Shown in pieces: positions 31,951-40,600 of a DNA stretch of 64,000 nt. The first letter of the stretch is position 1; each line of letters starts with the position of its first letter. The notes under the pieces are model-generated. The model saw only the letters and a program-made list of their open reading frames with translations. It was not told where the DNA came from and did no database searches. A program made the position numbers and the translations under genes. Origin of the DNA: Burkholderia sp. GAS332 (lineage in GTDB: Bacteria > Pseudomonadota > Gammaproteobacteria > Burkholderiales > Burkholderiaceae); assembly GCA_900142905.1 (NCBI GenBank), contig FSRV01000001.1, positions 558,001 to 622,000 on the forward strand, written 5' to 3'.

Positions 31951-32369
31951 GCGACGCGCAGAAGAATGCCGCTGGCCGCCCGGTGACGGAAGTCGCCGTC
32001 GGCGTGCTGATTCAGCCGGACGGACACTATCTGCTTGCGCAGCGCCCGGCCGGCAAGCCGTACGAAGGGTATTGGGAATTTCCTGGCGGCAAGCTGGAAG
32101 CGGGCGAGTCGGTCGAGGCCGCACTAGCCCGTGAGCTGCACGAGGAACTGGGTATCGACGTCAAGGCGAGCCATCTTTGGCACACGCTCGAACACGATTA
32201 CCCGCACGCCTATGTGCGGCTGTTCTTCTGCAAAGTGACGGAATGGACTGGCGAACCACACGGCCGGGAAGGTCAGGCGTTTGTCTGGCAGACGCTGCCG
32301 GCGGATGTCTCACCGTTGTTGCCGGCGACGATTCCGGTGCTGGAATGGCTCGCGGCTGAGAAAAACTAG
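31947..32369 (+). CDS. Nudix hydrolase, MutT-like (8-oxo-dGTP diphosphatase)
   Basis: A 140-residue Nudix protein. The Nudix box runs from GGKLEAGESVEAALARELHE to EELGID (about residues 40-64), with the REx-x-EE metal-binding core intact as RELHEELG. The N-terminus TEVAVGVLIQPDGHYLLAQRP and the WEFPGGK motif match MutT, which removes 8-oxo-dGTP from the nucleotide pool. ATG at 31947 overlaps the DUF815 stop; the open frame upstream is within that gene. Substrate not proven by sequence. Confidence 0.88.
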   Translation: MSDAQKNAAGRPVTEVAVGVLIQPDGHYLLAQRPAGKPYEGYWEFPGGKLEAGESVEAALARELHEELGIDVKASHLWHTLEHDYPHAYVRLFFCKVTEWTGEPHGREGQAFVWQTLPADVSPLLPATIPVLEWLAAEKN

Positions 32370-32391
32370 AAAACTGATGCGCGGTTGCAGG

Positions 32392-32413
32392 CGGCGCTGC
32401 GCGAGCAGCGCCG
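32392..32413. terminator. GC hairpin between the convergent mutT-like gene and yacG
   Basis: CGGCGCTGC-GCGA-GCAGCGCCG is a 9-bp perfect stem with a GNRA tetraloop between the two convergent genes. There is no T run on either strand, so termination is only inferred. Confidence 0.4.
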
Positions 32414-32464
32414 ACGCGCGCGACCGCATCGCATCGCTGCGTGGGTCCGCCGCCCGCCGCCCTC

Positions 32465-32662
32465 TCAGTGGGGGTTGTAATCCCCAGTAGGCGATTCATC
32501 CGACGGTGTTTCTTCATCCGTGCCGCCGATCTTGTACTTCTCAGCGGCCCAGGCGCCGAGGTCGATCTGCTTGCAGCGGTCGGAGCAGAACGGGCGGAAG
32601 CGGTTTTCAGGGGTCCAGCGGACATCCTTCCCGCAAGTGGGGCATTTGACGACAGTAGGCAT
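32465..32662 (-). CDS. yacG: DNA gyrase inhibitor YacG
   Basis: A 65-residue zinc-finger protein with four cysteines in CPTCGK (residues 7-12) and [15 protein letters not shown] (residues 25 onward). In E. coli YacG binds GyrB and blocks DNA binding by gyrase. The tail is acidic and disordered ([15 protein letters not shown]). It sits downstream of zapD and coaE on the same strand, as in many proteobacteria. Confidence 0.92.
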   Translation of the reverse strand: MPTVVKCPTCGKDVRWTPENRFRPFCSDRCKQIDLGAWAAEKYKIGGTDEETPSDESPTGDYNPH

Positions 32663-32776
32663 ACGGTCAGGCAGTCAATCGGAAACGGAACAAGTAACGA
32701 ATATAGGGGCATTTTTCGCCGCTTCAAAGGCGCGGCCCCGCGATTCACTTCTACAAAGTGGGCGTGACAGCTTGGC

Positions 32777-33577
<801 letters not shown>

Positions 33578-33733
33578 CTAATGCCGTGAGACTACCCTAG
33601 CAATCACGCACTTTTTCAGCAAGAATTCGCAACTTTTTTCACGTGTTTCGGGCGGTTTTCGGCGTGCTTTGGTTCGTGTGCCACCGCGAAGTTCAACAAA
33701 CCGATGTGGGACGCGGCGCTCGGCCGTGTGTTG

Positions 33734-34336
33734 TCACGCGCCCGCTAGCGACAGATAGACCCGATGCTGCGCATCGACGTGCGCCTTGAGCGCGTCGAGC
33801 GGCGCGTTGTCGTTCTCGATGACGTCGTCGGCTGCGGCGAGGCGGGCTTCGCGCGTCGCCTGACGGGCGATGATCGCCAGCACCTGTTCACGGCTGAACC
33901 CGTTGCGACTCATCACGCGCGCGATTTGCGTCTCGACGCTGCAATCGACCGTTAGCACACGGTTCACGCGCGTCTTCCAGCTACCCGACTCCACCAGCAG
34001 CGGCACCACCACGATCACGTACGGTCCTTGCGCCTCACGCTGCTCGCGCTCGGTCTCCGCCCGAATCAACGGATGCGTGATGCCTTCCAGGCGTTTGCGC
34101 GCGCCGTCGTCGCTGAACACCAGCGTACGCATGCGGGCGCGGTCGAGCGAGCCGTCTGCCGCAACGAACGAATCGCCGAACTCCGCGGCGATCAGCGGCA
34201 TCGCAATGCCGTGCGGCGCCGTGATGCGGTGCGCGATCAGGTCCGTGTCGACGAGCGGTACGCCGTGCGCGGCGAACAGGTCGGCCACGGTCGATTTGCC
34301 GCTGCCGATGCCGCCGGTCAATCCCACAGCAAACAT
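33734..34336 (-). CDS. coaE: Dephospho-CoA kinase CoaE
   Basis: A 200-residue P-loop kinase that phosphorylates dephospho-CoA in the last step of CoA synthesis. Walker [14 protein letters not shown] is at residues 5-17, then DTDLIAH near 31 and the LID region with [21 protein letters not shown]. It starts 3 bp after the pilD stop, so it is part of the pilBCD transcription unit, a linkage known in many gammaproteobacteria and betaproteobacteria. Confidence 0.95.
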   Translation of the reverse strand: MFAVGLTGGIGSGKSTVADLFAAHGVPLVDTDLIAHRITAPHGIAMPLIAAEFGDSFVAADGSLDRARMRTLVFSDDGARKRLEGITHPLIRAETEREQREAQGPYVIVVVPLLVESGSWKTRVNRVLTVDCSVETQIARVMSRNGFSREQVLAIIARQATREARLAAADDVIENDNAPLDALKAHVDAQHRVYLSLAGA

Positions 34337-34339
34337 CCT

Positions 34340-35281
34340 TCAGCCTCCCAATGCCAGGTAAAGCGGTGTGCCGAGAAATAGCGTAACAGCACCGCCCGCT
34401 GCGAGAAATGGCCCGAACGGCAGTGGCTCTGAGAAGCGCATGCGGCCGCGCCACGTTGCCGCGAGACCGACCACCGCACCGGCGACTGCTGCGATCAGCA
34501 CGATCTGCGGTAGTGCCGCCCAGCCGAGCCATGCGCCGAGCGCGGCCAGCAGCTTGAAATCGCCATAACCCATCCCTTCGACACCACGCACCAGCCGGAA
34601 CAGCCAATGCACGGCCCACAGCACCAGGTAGCCGAAGATCGCGCCCAGCACGGCATCGTGGAGGCTTGCGAACATGCCGTTGAAGTTCACGATCAGGCCG
34701 GCCCACAGGAGCGGCAGCGTCATGGAGTCAGGCAGCAGATGGGTATCGATGTCGATCGCACTCATCGCGAGCAGTGCGGCGCACAGTCCGAAGGCGGCGA
34801 GTGCCATGCCAGTCGGCCCATACAGCGCGAGCGCCCCTGCCGCGAAAGCGGCGCTGGCGATTTCGAGCAACGGGTAGCGCAGGCTGATACGTGTCTTGCA
34901 TGCGGAGCAGCGCCCGCGCAACAGCAGATAGCTCAGCACCGGCAGGTTCTCCCACGCGCTGAGCACATGGCCGCAGTGAGGGCACGCGCTGCGCGGCACC
35001 CACAGGTTGTAGCGCGCGGGCAAGCCGTCGCTTTCAAGCGGTTGTTCGGTGGCCTCGCTGACCTCCTCGCGCCATGCACGTTCCAGCATGATCGGCACCC
35101 GATGCACGACGACGTTCAGGAAGCTGCCGATCACCAGGCCGAACACGATCACGAATGCGATCTGCAGGCCGCTGGGCAAGCTGCCGAACGCGAGGCCGAG
35201 ACCGGTTGCGAAGTGGCCGGACAGCAGGCCCGAAAGCAGGCTGGAAGAAGTATCTGACACGGGCGGAATAGTGGCCTGCAT
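34340..35281 (-). CDS. pilD: Type IV prepilin peptidase/methylase PilD
   Basis: A 313-residue polytopic aspartyl protease that cleaves and N-methylates prepilins. The two paired cysteines of the cytoplasmic zinc loop are visible (CPHCGH and CSACKT). The catalytic aspartates fall in AIDIDTHLLPD and the GMGYGDFKLLAALG motif. About eight hydrophobic segments are seen. The N-terminus is 35-40 residues longer than usual and no clear ribosome-binding site precedes ATG at 35281, so the start is uncertain. Confidence 0.92.
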   Translation of the reverse strand: MQATIPPVSDTSSSLLSGLLSGHFATGLGLAFGSLPSGLQIAFVIVFGLVIGSFLNVVVHRVPIMLERAWREEVSEATEQPLESDGLPARYNLWVPRSACPHCGHVLSAWENLPVLSYLLLRGRCSACKTRISLRYPLLEIASAAFAAGALALYGPTGMALAAFGLCAALLAMSAIDIDTHLLPDSMTLPLLWAGLIVNFNGMFASLHDAVLGAIFGYLVLWAVHWLFRLVRGVEGMGYGDFKLLAALGAWLGWAALPQIVLIAAVAGAVVGLAATWRGRMRFSEPLPFGPFLAAGGAVTLFLGTPLYLALGG

Positions 35282-35309
35282 ATAAAAAGGGTGGGATTCG
35301 GCTGCGATG

Positions 35310-36539
35310 CTACACCACGTTGCCGAGTTGAATAATGGGAAGATACATCGCGATCACCAGGCCGCCGACCAGCGTACCCAAGACGATGATGACAAGCGGC
35401 TCGCACAGGCTCGAGAGCGTGCCGATCTTTTCGTCTACCTGACGATCGGCGAGCGACGCGACGTCGATCAGCATCGTGTCGAGCGCACCGGACTCCTCGG
35501 CAACCGCAACCGGCTGCACGACCTCCGGTGGAAAGCAGTGCGCCGCGCGCATGGCCGCGGCGAGCCGTTCGCCGCGCCGCAGCCGGGCGGCAATTTCCAC
35601 CGTGGCGCGATCGAAGAAAGCGTTGCCGGTGGCGTGAGTCAGTGAATCGAACGCGTCCGCGAGCGGTGTGCCGGCCGACAGCAAGGTGCCGAGCGCACGG
35701 CTCCAACGCGCCGCGCACAAGGTGCGCAGCAACGGACCCGCGACGGGCATTGTCAGCGATAAGCGCGCGAAGCGGATGCGCGCTGCTTCGGAACGTCGTA
35801 ACAGAAACGTCACAAGCGAGCCCGCTGCGACGATCCCGACGGCTAGAGGAATGCTCCATTGCGCGGCACCCGCCGACAAAGCCAGCACGAACTGCGTGGG
35901 GGCGGGCAGTTGCGCGCCGAAGCCGTCGAAGATCTGCTTGAAGGTCGGCACGACCCAAACCAGCAGCGCTGCGGTAATGGCAATCGCCAGCAACAGGATC
36001 GCGACCGGATAGGTGAGTGCCGCGCGCACCTTGGCACGCTGCGCGGCCGCGCGTTCGCGGTCGTCGGCGATTCGGGCGAGGACGGCCGGCAGCGCGCCGG
36101 CGGCTTCGCCGACTTCGACGAGCTGACAGTACAGCGCATTGAACTGCGCAGGATGCCGCTGCAATGCCGCGGAGAAGCGCAGGCCACTGGTGATGTCGCG
36201 CGCCAGCGTACCAACGATCCGCGGCATGCCTTGCCGGCGTGAATGCTGCGCTTGCGCCAGCAGTTCCAGCGAAGGCGCGAGTGGCAAACCGGCGCGTAGC
36301 AGACTGGCGAGCTGGCGGGTGAACACCGTGACGTCGGTGGAGCGGGTTTGGGGACGCGGCGCCGGCCCGCGCGCCGCGAGTTCGACGATGAACAGTTTCT
36401 CGCGCTTGAGTATGGCCCGCGCAGTGCTGACGTCCGGCGCAATGAGCGCACCGGTTTTCTGTACGCCTTCGGCATCGACGCCGCGCCATCTGAAGCGCAT
36501 CTCGGCCGCCGGCGGCGGGTGAGTCGTCGCGGTGTTCAT
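35310..36539 (-). CDS. pilC: Type IV pilus inner-membrane platform protein PilC
   Basis: A 409-residue GspF/PilC-family protein with two T2SSF domains (about residues 70-195 and 275-395), each opening with F.RQLASLL or similar and ending in membrane segments. The motif VGEAAGALPAVLARIADDRE and its second copy VAVAEESGALDTMLIDVASL are diagnostic. It couples the PilB motor to pilus assembly. It overlaps pilB by ATGA. Confidence 0.92.
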   Translation of the reverse strand: MNTATTHPPPAAEMRFRWRGVDAEGVQKTGALIAPDVSTARAILKREKLFIVELAARGPAPRPQTRSTDVTVFTRQLASLLRAGLPLAPSLELLAQAQHSRRQGMPRIVGTLARDITSGLRFSAALQRHPAQFNALYCQLVEVGEAAGALPAVLARIADDRERAAAQRAKVRAALTYPVAILLLAIAITAALLVWVVPTFKQIFDGFGAQLPAPTQFVLALSAGAAQWSIPLAVGIVAAGSLVTFLLRRSEAARIRFARLSLTMPVAGPLLRTLCAARWSRALGTLLSAGTPLADAFDSLTHATGNAFFDRATVEIAARLRRGERLAAAMRAAHCFPPEVVQPVAVAEESGALDTMLIDVASLADRQVDEKIGTLSSLCEPLVIIVLGTLVGGLVIAMYLPIIQLGNVV

Positions 36540-37843
36540 GCGACCTCGGTCGCGGCCAGCGCTTCGGCGAGACTCGTCGTGCCGTCGCGCACACGCGCCA
36601 AGGCTGCGGCGCGCAAGGTGGCGACCTGTTCAGTGTGCGCGAGCCGGGCCAGCTCGTGGGTGCCTGCGCGTGCCACGATCAACTCACGCATCGCATCGGA
36701 GACAGGCATCACCTGGTGAACCCCGACACGGCCCCGATAGCCGATATCGTGGCAGGCTGCGCATCCGGTGGCGGCGAATGGCTGCCAGCCGTCGAGCTGA
36801 TCGTCGGTGAAACCCGCTGCCCGCAGCGCCGCCACCGATTGCCGGGCGGGTGCGCGGCACGCGGCGCAAAGCCGCCGCACCAGCCGTTGCGCCGTCACCA
36901 TCCTGAGCGCGGCGGCCAGGTTGTACGGCTCGACGCCGATGTCGATCAGGCGCGCGACGGCAGCAGGCGCGTCATTCGTGTGCAAGGTCGACAGGACGAG
37001 GTGGCCGGTCTGCGCGGCCTTCACGGCAACATCGGCGGTTTCGTCGTCACGGATTTCTCCCACCATGATCACATCGGGGTCCTGACGGAGAAACGCACGC
37101 AGCGCCACCGCAAACGTCAGGCCGGCCTTTTCGCGCACACTGACCTGATTGATCCCCGCCAACTGGATTTCCGCCGGATCCTCCACCGAGCACAGATTGC
37201 GCGCCTCATCGTTGAGCATGTGCAGGAAGCAGTACAGCGACAGCGTCTTGCCGCTTCCGGTGGGCCCGGTGACGAGCACGAGGCCGTGCGGCGCGCGAAT
37301 CGCGGCATCGACGGCTTCGCGTTGTTGTGGGTCGAGGCCGAGCGAGTCGAGCGAAAGATCGGTGGGTAGCGCGTCGAGCCTGCGCAGCACCAGCTTTTCG
37401 CCGAACAGGGTCGGCAGCGAGTTGACGCGATAGTCTTCGACGCGGCCGGGTGACGTGGCAATCCGCAGCCGGCCGTCCTGCGGCACGCGCCGCTCGGCGA
37501 TATCCATGCGCGCCAGCACCTTCACGCGCGTGATGAACGCGTCGCGCAAATGCGCAGGAGGCTGAGGGATTTCATGCAGTACGCCGTCGATGCGCAAACG
37601 CACGCGCCAGCCATGCTCCGCCGGCTCGATATGCAGGTCCGACGCATTGCGGCGGGTTGCCTCCTGCAGCGTGTCGGTCAAGAGGCGCACGGCAGGCGCG
37701 TTGTCGGAATCGGCGAGACTCGCATTGAGGTTGGCACGGACACTGGCGTCGGCCGCAAAGCTGTTGTGCCTGGGTTTGGCGGGGCTTTCGCTATCGAAGG
37801 CGACGGGCCGCAAAGGTACCGCGCGTTGAAAAGAATCTTGCAT
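36536..37843 (-). CDS. pilB: Type IV pilus assembly ATPase PilB (short form)
   Basis: A 435-residue GspE/PilB motor ATPase. Walker A GPTGSGKTLSLYC lies near residue 192, the Asp box around SVEDPAEIQLAGINQVSV, Walker B DPDVIMVGEIRDDETA and the His box TGHLVLSTLHTNDA. The zinc-binding cysteine pairs C-A-A-C and C-A-A-C are in the C-terminal part. It is about 130 residues shorter than the usual PilB (about 565) and lacks the N-terminal MshEN-type domain; the protein starts almost directly at the N2 domain (ASDLHIEP near residue 68). Confidence 0.88.
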   Translation of the reverse strand: MQDSFQRAVPLRPVAFDSESPAKPRHNSFAADASVRANLNASLADSDNAPAVRLLTDTLQEATRRNASDLHIEPAEHGWRVRLRIDGVLHEIPQPPAHLRDAFITRVKVLARMDIAERRVPQDGRLRIATSPGRVEDYRVNSLPTLFGEKLVLRRLDALPTDLSLDSLGLDPQQREAVDAAIRAPHGLVLVTGPTGSGKTLSLYCFLHMLNDEARNLCSVEDPAEIQLAGINQVSVREKAGLTFAVALRAFLRQDPDVIMVGEIRDDETADVAVKAAQTGHLVLSTLHTNDAPAAVARLIDIGVEPYNLAAALRMVTAQRLVRRLCAACRAPARQSVAALRAAGFTDDQLDGWQPFAATGCAACHDIGYRGRVGVHQVMPVSDAMRELIVARAGTHELARLAHTEQVATLRAAALARVRDGTTSLAEALAATEVA

Positions 37844-37974
37844 GAGAGACCGGTGATGAGCCGCCTGTAGAACACAACGACTTCATCATCCGGTAAGGCC
37901 GCCAACACCACCATTCAGCCAATCGGCTAATGGCGCACGTTGCGCCCCTGTGCGATGCTGCGGCGTTGCAGGGC

Positions 37975-39279
37975 TTAGCCGCGCGCGGCCTTGACGGCTT
38001 TTGCGGCGGCGCGAGCGGGCGGTCTGAACAGCTTGACGGTGCGAATCGCCTGATCGTCGCTGCGCATCACTTCGAGTTTCACCTCGCCGATCTGCACGCA
38101 CACGTCGCCATCGGGAATCTCTTCGAGTATTTCTAGAATCAACCCGTTGAGCGTCTTCGGTCCGTCGGTCGGCAGCGTGAGATGCAGCCAGCGGTTCAGT
38201 TCGCGCAGCGGCATGCTGCCCGCAACGATACATTCGCCGCTCTCGTTCCAGCCGCCGCGCGAATTGGCGCTACGCGGAATCGACGTGGTGAATTCGCCGA
38301 TCAGCTCTTCGATGATGTCTTCCGGCGTGACCAGTCCTTGCAGCTCGCCGTATTCGTTCACGACTAGCGCTGTACGGTGACGGCTCTCCTGGAAGTACTG
38401 CAGTTGCTGGAATACCGGCGTGCCGGTCGGCACGAAATACGGCTCGGCCAGCAACTCGCGCAGCGTCTCGCGCTCCAGCTCCTGGTTGTGCAGGGCCGCC
38501 AGTGTCTTGCGCACGTGCAGCACGCCGAGCACCCGGTCGATGTCGCCTTGATAGACGATCAGCTTGTTGTGATAACAGGTTTCCAGCTGATGCAGGATCT
38601 GTTCGAAGGGCGCGTCGAAGTCGAGCGCTTCGATCCGGCGGCGCGGGATCATCACGTCGTCGACGGAAATGTTCTCGAGATCGAACAGGTTCAACAGAAT
38701 GCTGCGGTGCTTGGTCGGCATGAAGCTGCCTGATTCGAGCACGATGGTGCGCAGCTCTTCGGTGGAAAGCCGCTGATCGTGCGCGCCTTTGGTATTGATA
38801 TGCAGCACGCGCAAGATCGTGTTCGCGAACAGATTGACGAACCAGACGAGCGGTTTGCCGACTCGCATCATCGGTGCGATCAGCAGGCTGGCCGGCAGGG
38901 CGATCTTCTCCGGGAACGTCGCGCCGACGATCTTCGGCGTGATTTCCGCGAATACGATGATCAGGAACGCGACGATGCCGGTCGCAATCGACAGCACGAC
39001 GTTATTGCGGCCGAACGTATGTAGCGCGATCGAGGTGGTGAGCACCGGAATGATCGTATTGAACAGATTGTTGCCGATCAGGACCACGCTCAGCAGCTGG
39101 TCGGTGTGCGCCAGAAGACCCTGAGTGGTCTTCGCGCCGAGCGCATTCTTACTGGCAAGGTGTTTCAGGCGATGGCGGTTGATCGCCATCATCGCCGTTT
39201 CGGAAATCGAAAAGAAGCTGGAGCAGACAAGCAGCAGAAAGACGGCGCCGATCTGCGCCCATAAGGGAAGTTGTTCCAC
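37975..39279 (-). CDS. CNNM/CorC-HlyC family membrane protein
   Basis: A 434-residue protein with an N-terminal DUF21/CNNM membrane domain (three to four segments, residues 8-150), two CBS domains in the middle (MIPRRRIEALD near 205 and VNEYGELQGLVTPEDIIEEL near 305) and a C-terminal CorC-HlyC domain (LPTDGPKTLNGLILEILEEIP). Related proteins are linked to Mg2+/Co2+ efflux or homeostasis; the old name 'hemolysin' is not informative. GTG start at 39279. It separates the pil genes from the T6SS cluster. Confidence 0.88.
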   Translation of the reverse strand: MEQLPLWAQIGAVFLLLVCSSFFSISETAMMAINRHRLKHLASKNALGAKTTQGLLAHTDQLLSVVLIGNNLFNTIIPVLTTSIALHTFGRNNVVLSIATGIVAFLIIVFAEITPKIVGATFPEKIALPASLLIAPMMRVGKPLVWFVNLFANTILRVLHINTKGAHDQRLSTEELRTIVLESGSFMPTKHRSILLNLFDLENISVDDVMIPRRRIEALDFDAPFEQILHQLETCYHNKLIVYQGDIDRVLGVLHVRKTLAALHNQELERETLRELLAEPYFVPTGTPVFQQLQYFQESRHRTALVVNEYGELQGLVTPEDIIEELIGEFTTSIPRSANSRGGWNESGECIVAGSMPLRELNRWLHLTLPTDGPKTLNGLILEILEEIPDGDVCVQIGEVKLEVMRSDDQAIRTVKLFRPPARAAAKAVKAARG

Positions 39280-39373
39280 GCGTTGTGAAAGTAGGGGACG
39301 GGATGGAGAGAATATAGCAGAGCAGGCTGGGCGAGCCGCCGGGTAGGCGGTCTGAGGATTAAAAAGCCCCGAT

Positions 39374-40600
39374 TTACATCACTTGCCGTTTGAGAACGCG
39401 CACCAGCGTGCCGAGCGTGTGCATCAATTCAGGCGACAACGCCGTGTCGGTTATCGCGTCGGGCGTCACGCCGGCACCTTCGAGAAAGGCCCTGACGAGT
39501 GCGGCGGGCGATACCGACGATGCTTCCGCCGGCGCAATGGGCGGCACGGAATGGACTGGCGGCGCGAAGGGCTCCCGCAACTTGACCGGCCCGTCGTTGC
39601 GCAGTGCATTTTTTGCATGAAACCTCCCGCTGTAGTCCGGTACAGCCGTTCGCACGACGCAGGCGGGTGCCTCGTGCATCTCGCCATAGGCGTCCCCATT
39701 CTCGGCGGGCTGGTTTTGGGACGCAGGCGGCAAGGGTGATTCCGCGAGAGGCGAGGCCGCGGCTCTCCGCGCTATCGGCTCCGGCGTCTGGCCATTATCC
39801 GGGGCCGACGCAATCTTCAAACGCAGGTGACCGCCGAATTCCGGTACGTCGTCGCGGATCGCATGGCCTGGCGAGCTATCGGGTTGCAGGGCCGTGAAGC
39901 TGCTGCCGGAAGGCGCGCCTGCCAGGTCGGCGAACAACCCTCCGTCGGCCGATTTGTTCCAGTCCGGGTCATTCCAGCCCGAGCCGGTTGCTGTTGCAGA
40001 GGGCATGCCGAATAGCGCGAGTGGGTCGAGCGGGGTATCAAGAAGGTCGTGGAGGCTGGTGGACAGGGCCGCGCCGCTCAGCGGATCGGTGGGATGGCCG
40101 GCGGCCAGCCCGTTCGTTTGCAGCGAATTTTGCAGAGAATCAGGACCCGCGGCCGCTGTAGATGATCCAAACGACGAACCCAATGTGCAAGCCGCTTCGG
40201 TGGCCCCCGCGTCGATCGGTGGACTCCACCCTGGCACCCAGGCATTCGTCGCGGTCTGCAGGACGTATGCGCCGATATTGACGATATCGCCGGCGCTCAG
40301 GCCGGCCTGCGCGCCCGGCGCGAGCAGCTTGCCGTTCAGCGCAATTGCGGCATGTTCGCTGGTGTTCAGCAGTTGCCAGCCGTCCGCGAGCGCCCGTACG
40401 GTCGCGTGGCGCCGCGCCACCACGCCGTCGTCGTCCGGCAGGACCAAGGTGTTCCCGGCGTCGAGACCGATCGTCCCGCCGGATGCGTCGAAAACTGCGC
40501 TCGCGCCGCTTGCGAGCGCTTTGCCATGACAGGCAATGATGGTCAGTTTGAGGTTGAAGGCGGGCACGAAGAGAGGCTCCTGATGGCAAGCGGCGCTCAT
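39374..40600 (-). CDS. FHA-domain protein of the T6SS cluster (TagH-like)
   Basis: A 408-residue protein, last gene of the T6SS operon. An N-terminal forkhead-associated fold is visible (about residues 15-115: GGTIGLDAGNTLVLPDDDG, RRHATVRALADGWQLLNTS, NGKLLAPG, LSAGDIVNIGAYVL). The rest is Pro/Ala-rich and low-complexity with an ordered end (LVRAFLEGAGVTPDAITDT). FHA domains bind phosphothreonine; TagH/Fha proteins act in PpkA-dependent T6SS activation, but neither PpkA nor PppA is in the window. ATG at 40600 overlaps the tssM stop by ATGA; a start 9 nt upstream is also open. Confidence 0.8.
   Translation of the reverse strand: MSAACHQEPLFVPAFNLKLTIIACHGKALASGASAVFDASGGTIGLDAGNTLVLPDDDGVVARRHATVRALADGWQLLNTSEHAAIALNGKLLAPGAQAGLSAGDIVNIGAYVLQTATNAWVPGWSPPIDAGATEAACTLGSSFGSSTAAAGPDSLQNSLQTNGLAAGHPTDPLSGAALSTSLHDLLDTPLDPLALFGMPSATATGSGWNDPDWNKSADGGLFADLAGAPSGSSFTALQPDSSPGHAIRDDVPEFGGHLRLKIASAPDNGQTPEPIARRAAASPLAESPLPPASQNQPAENGDAYGEMHEAPACVVRTAVPDYSGRFHAKNALRNDGPVKLREPFAPPVHSVPPIAPAEASSVSPAALVRAFLEGAGVTPDAITDTALSPELMHTLGTLVRVLKRQVM

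Noticed and set aside
39336..39350. Terminator of the T6SS operon
   Set aside because: CCGCC-GGGTA-GGCGG is only 5 bp with no T run on the minus strand; too weak to list as a feature.
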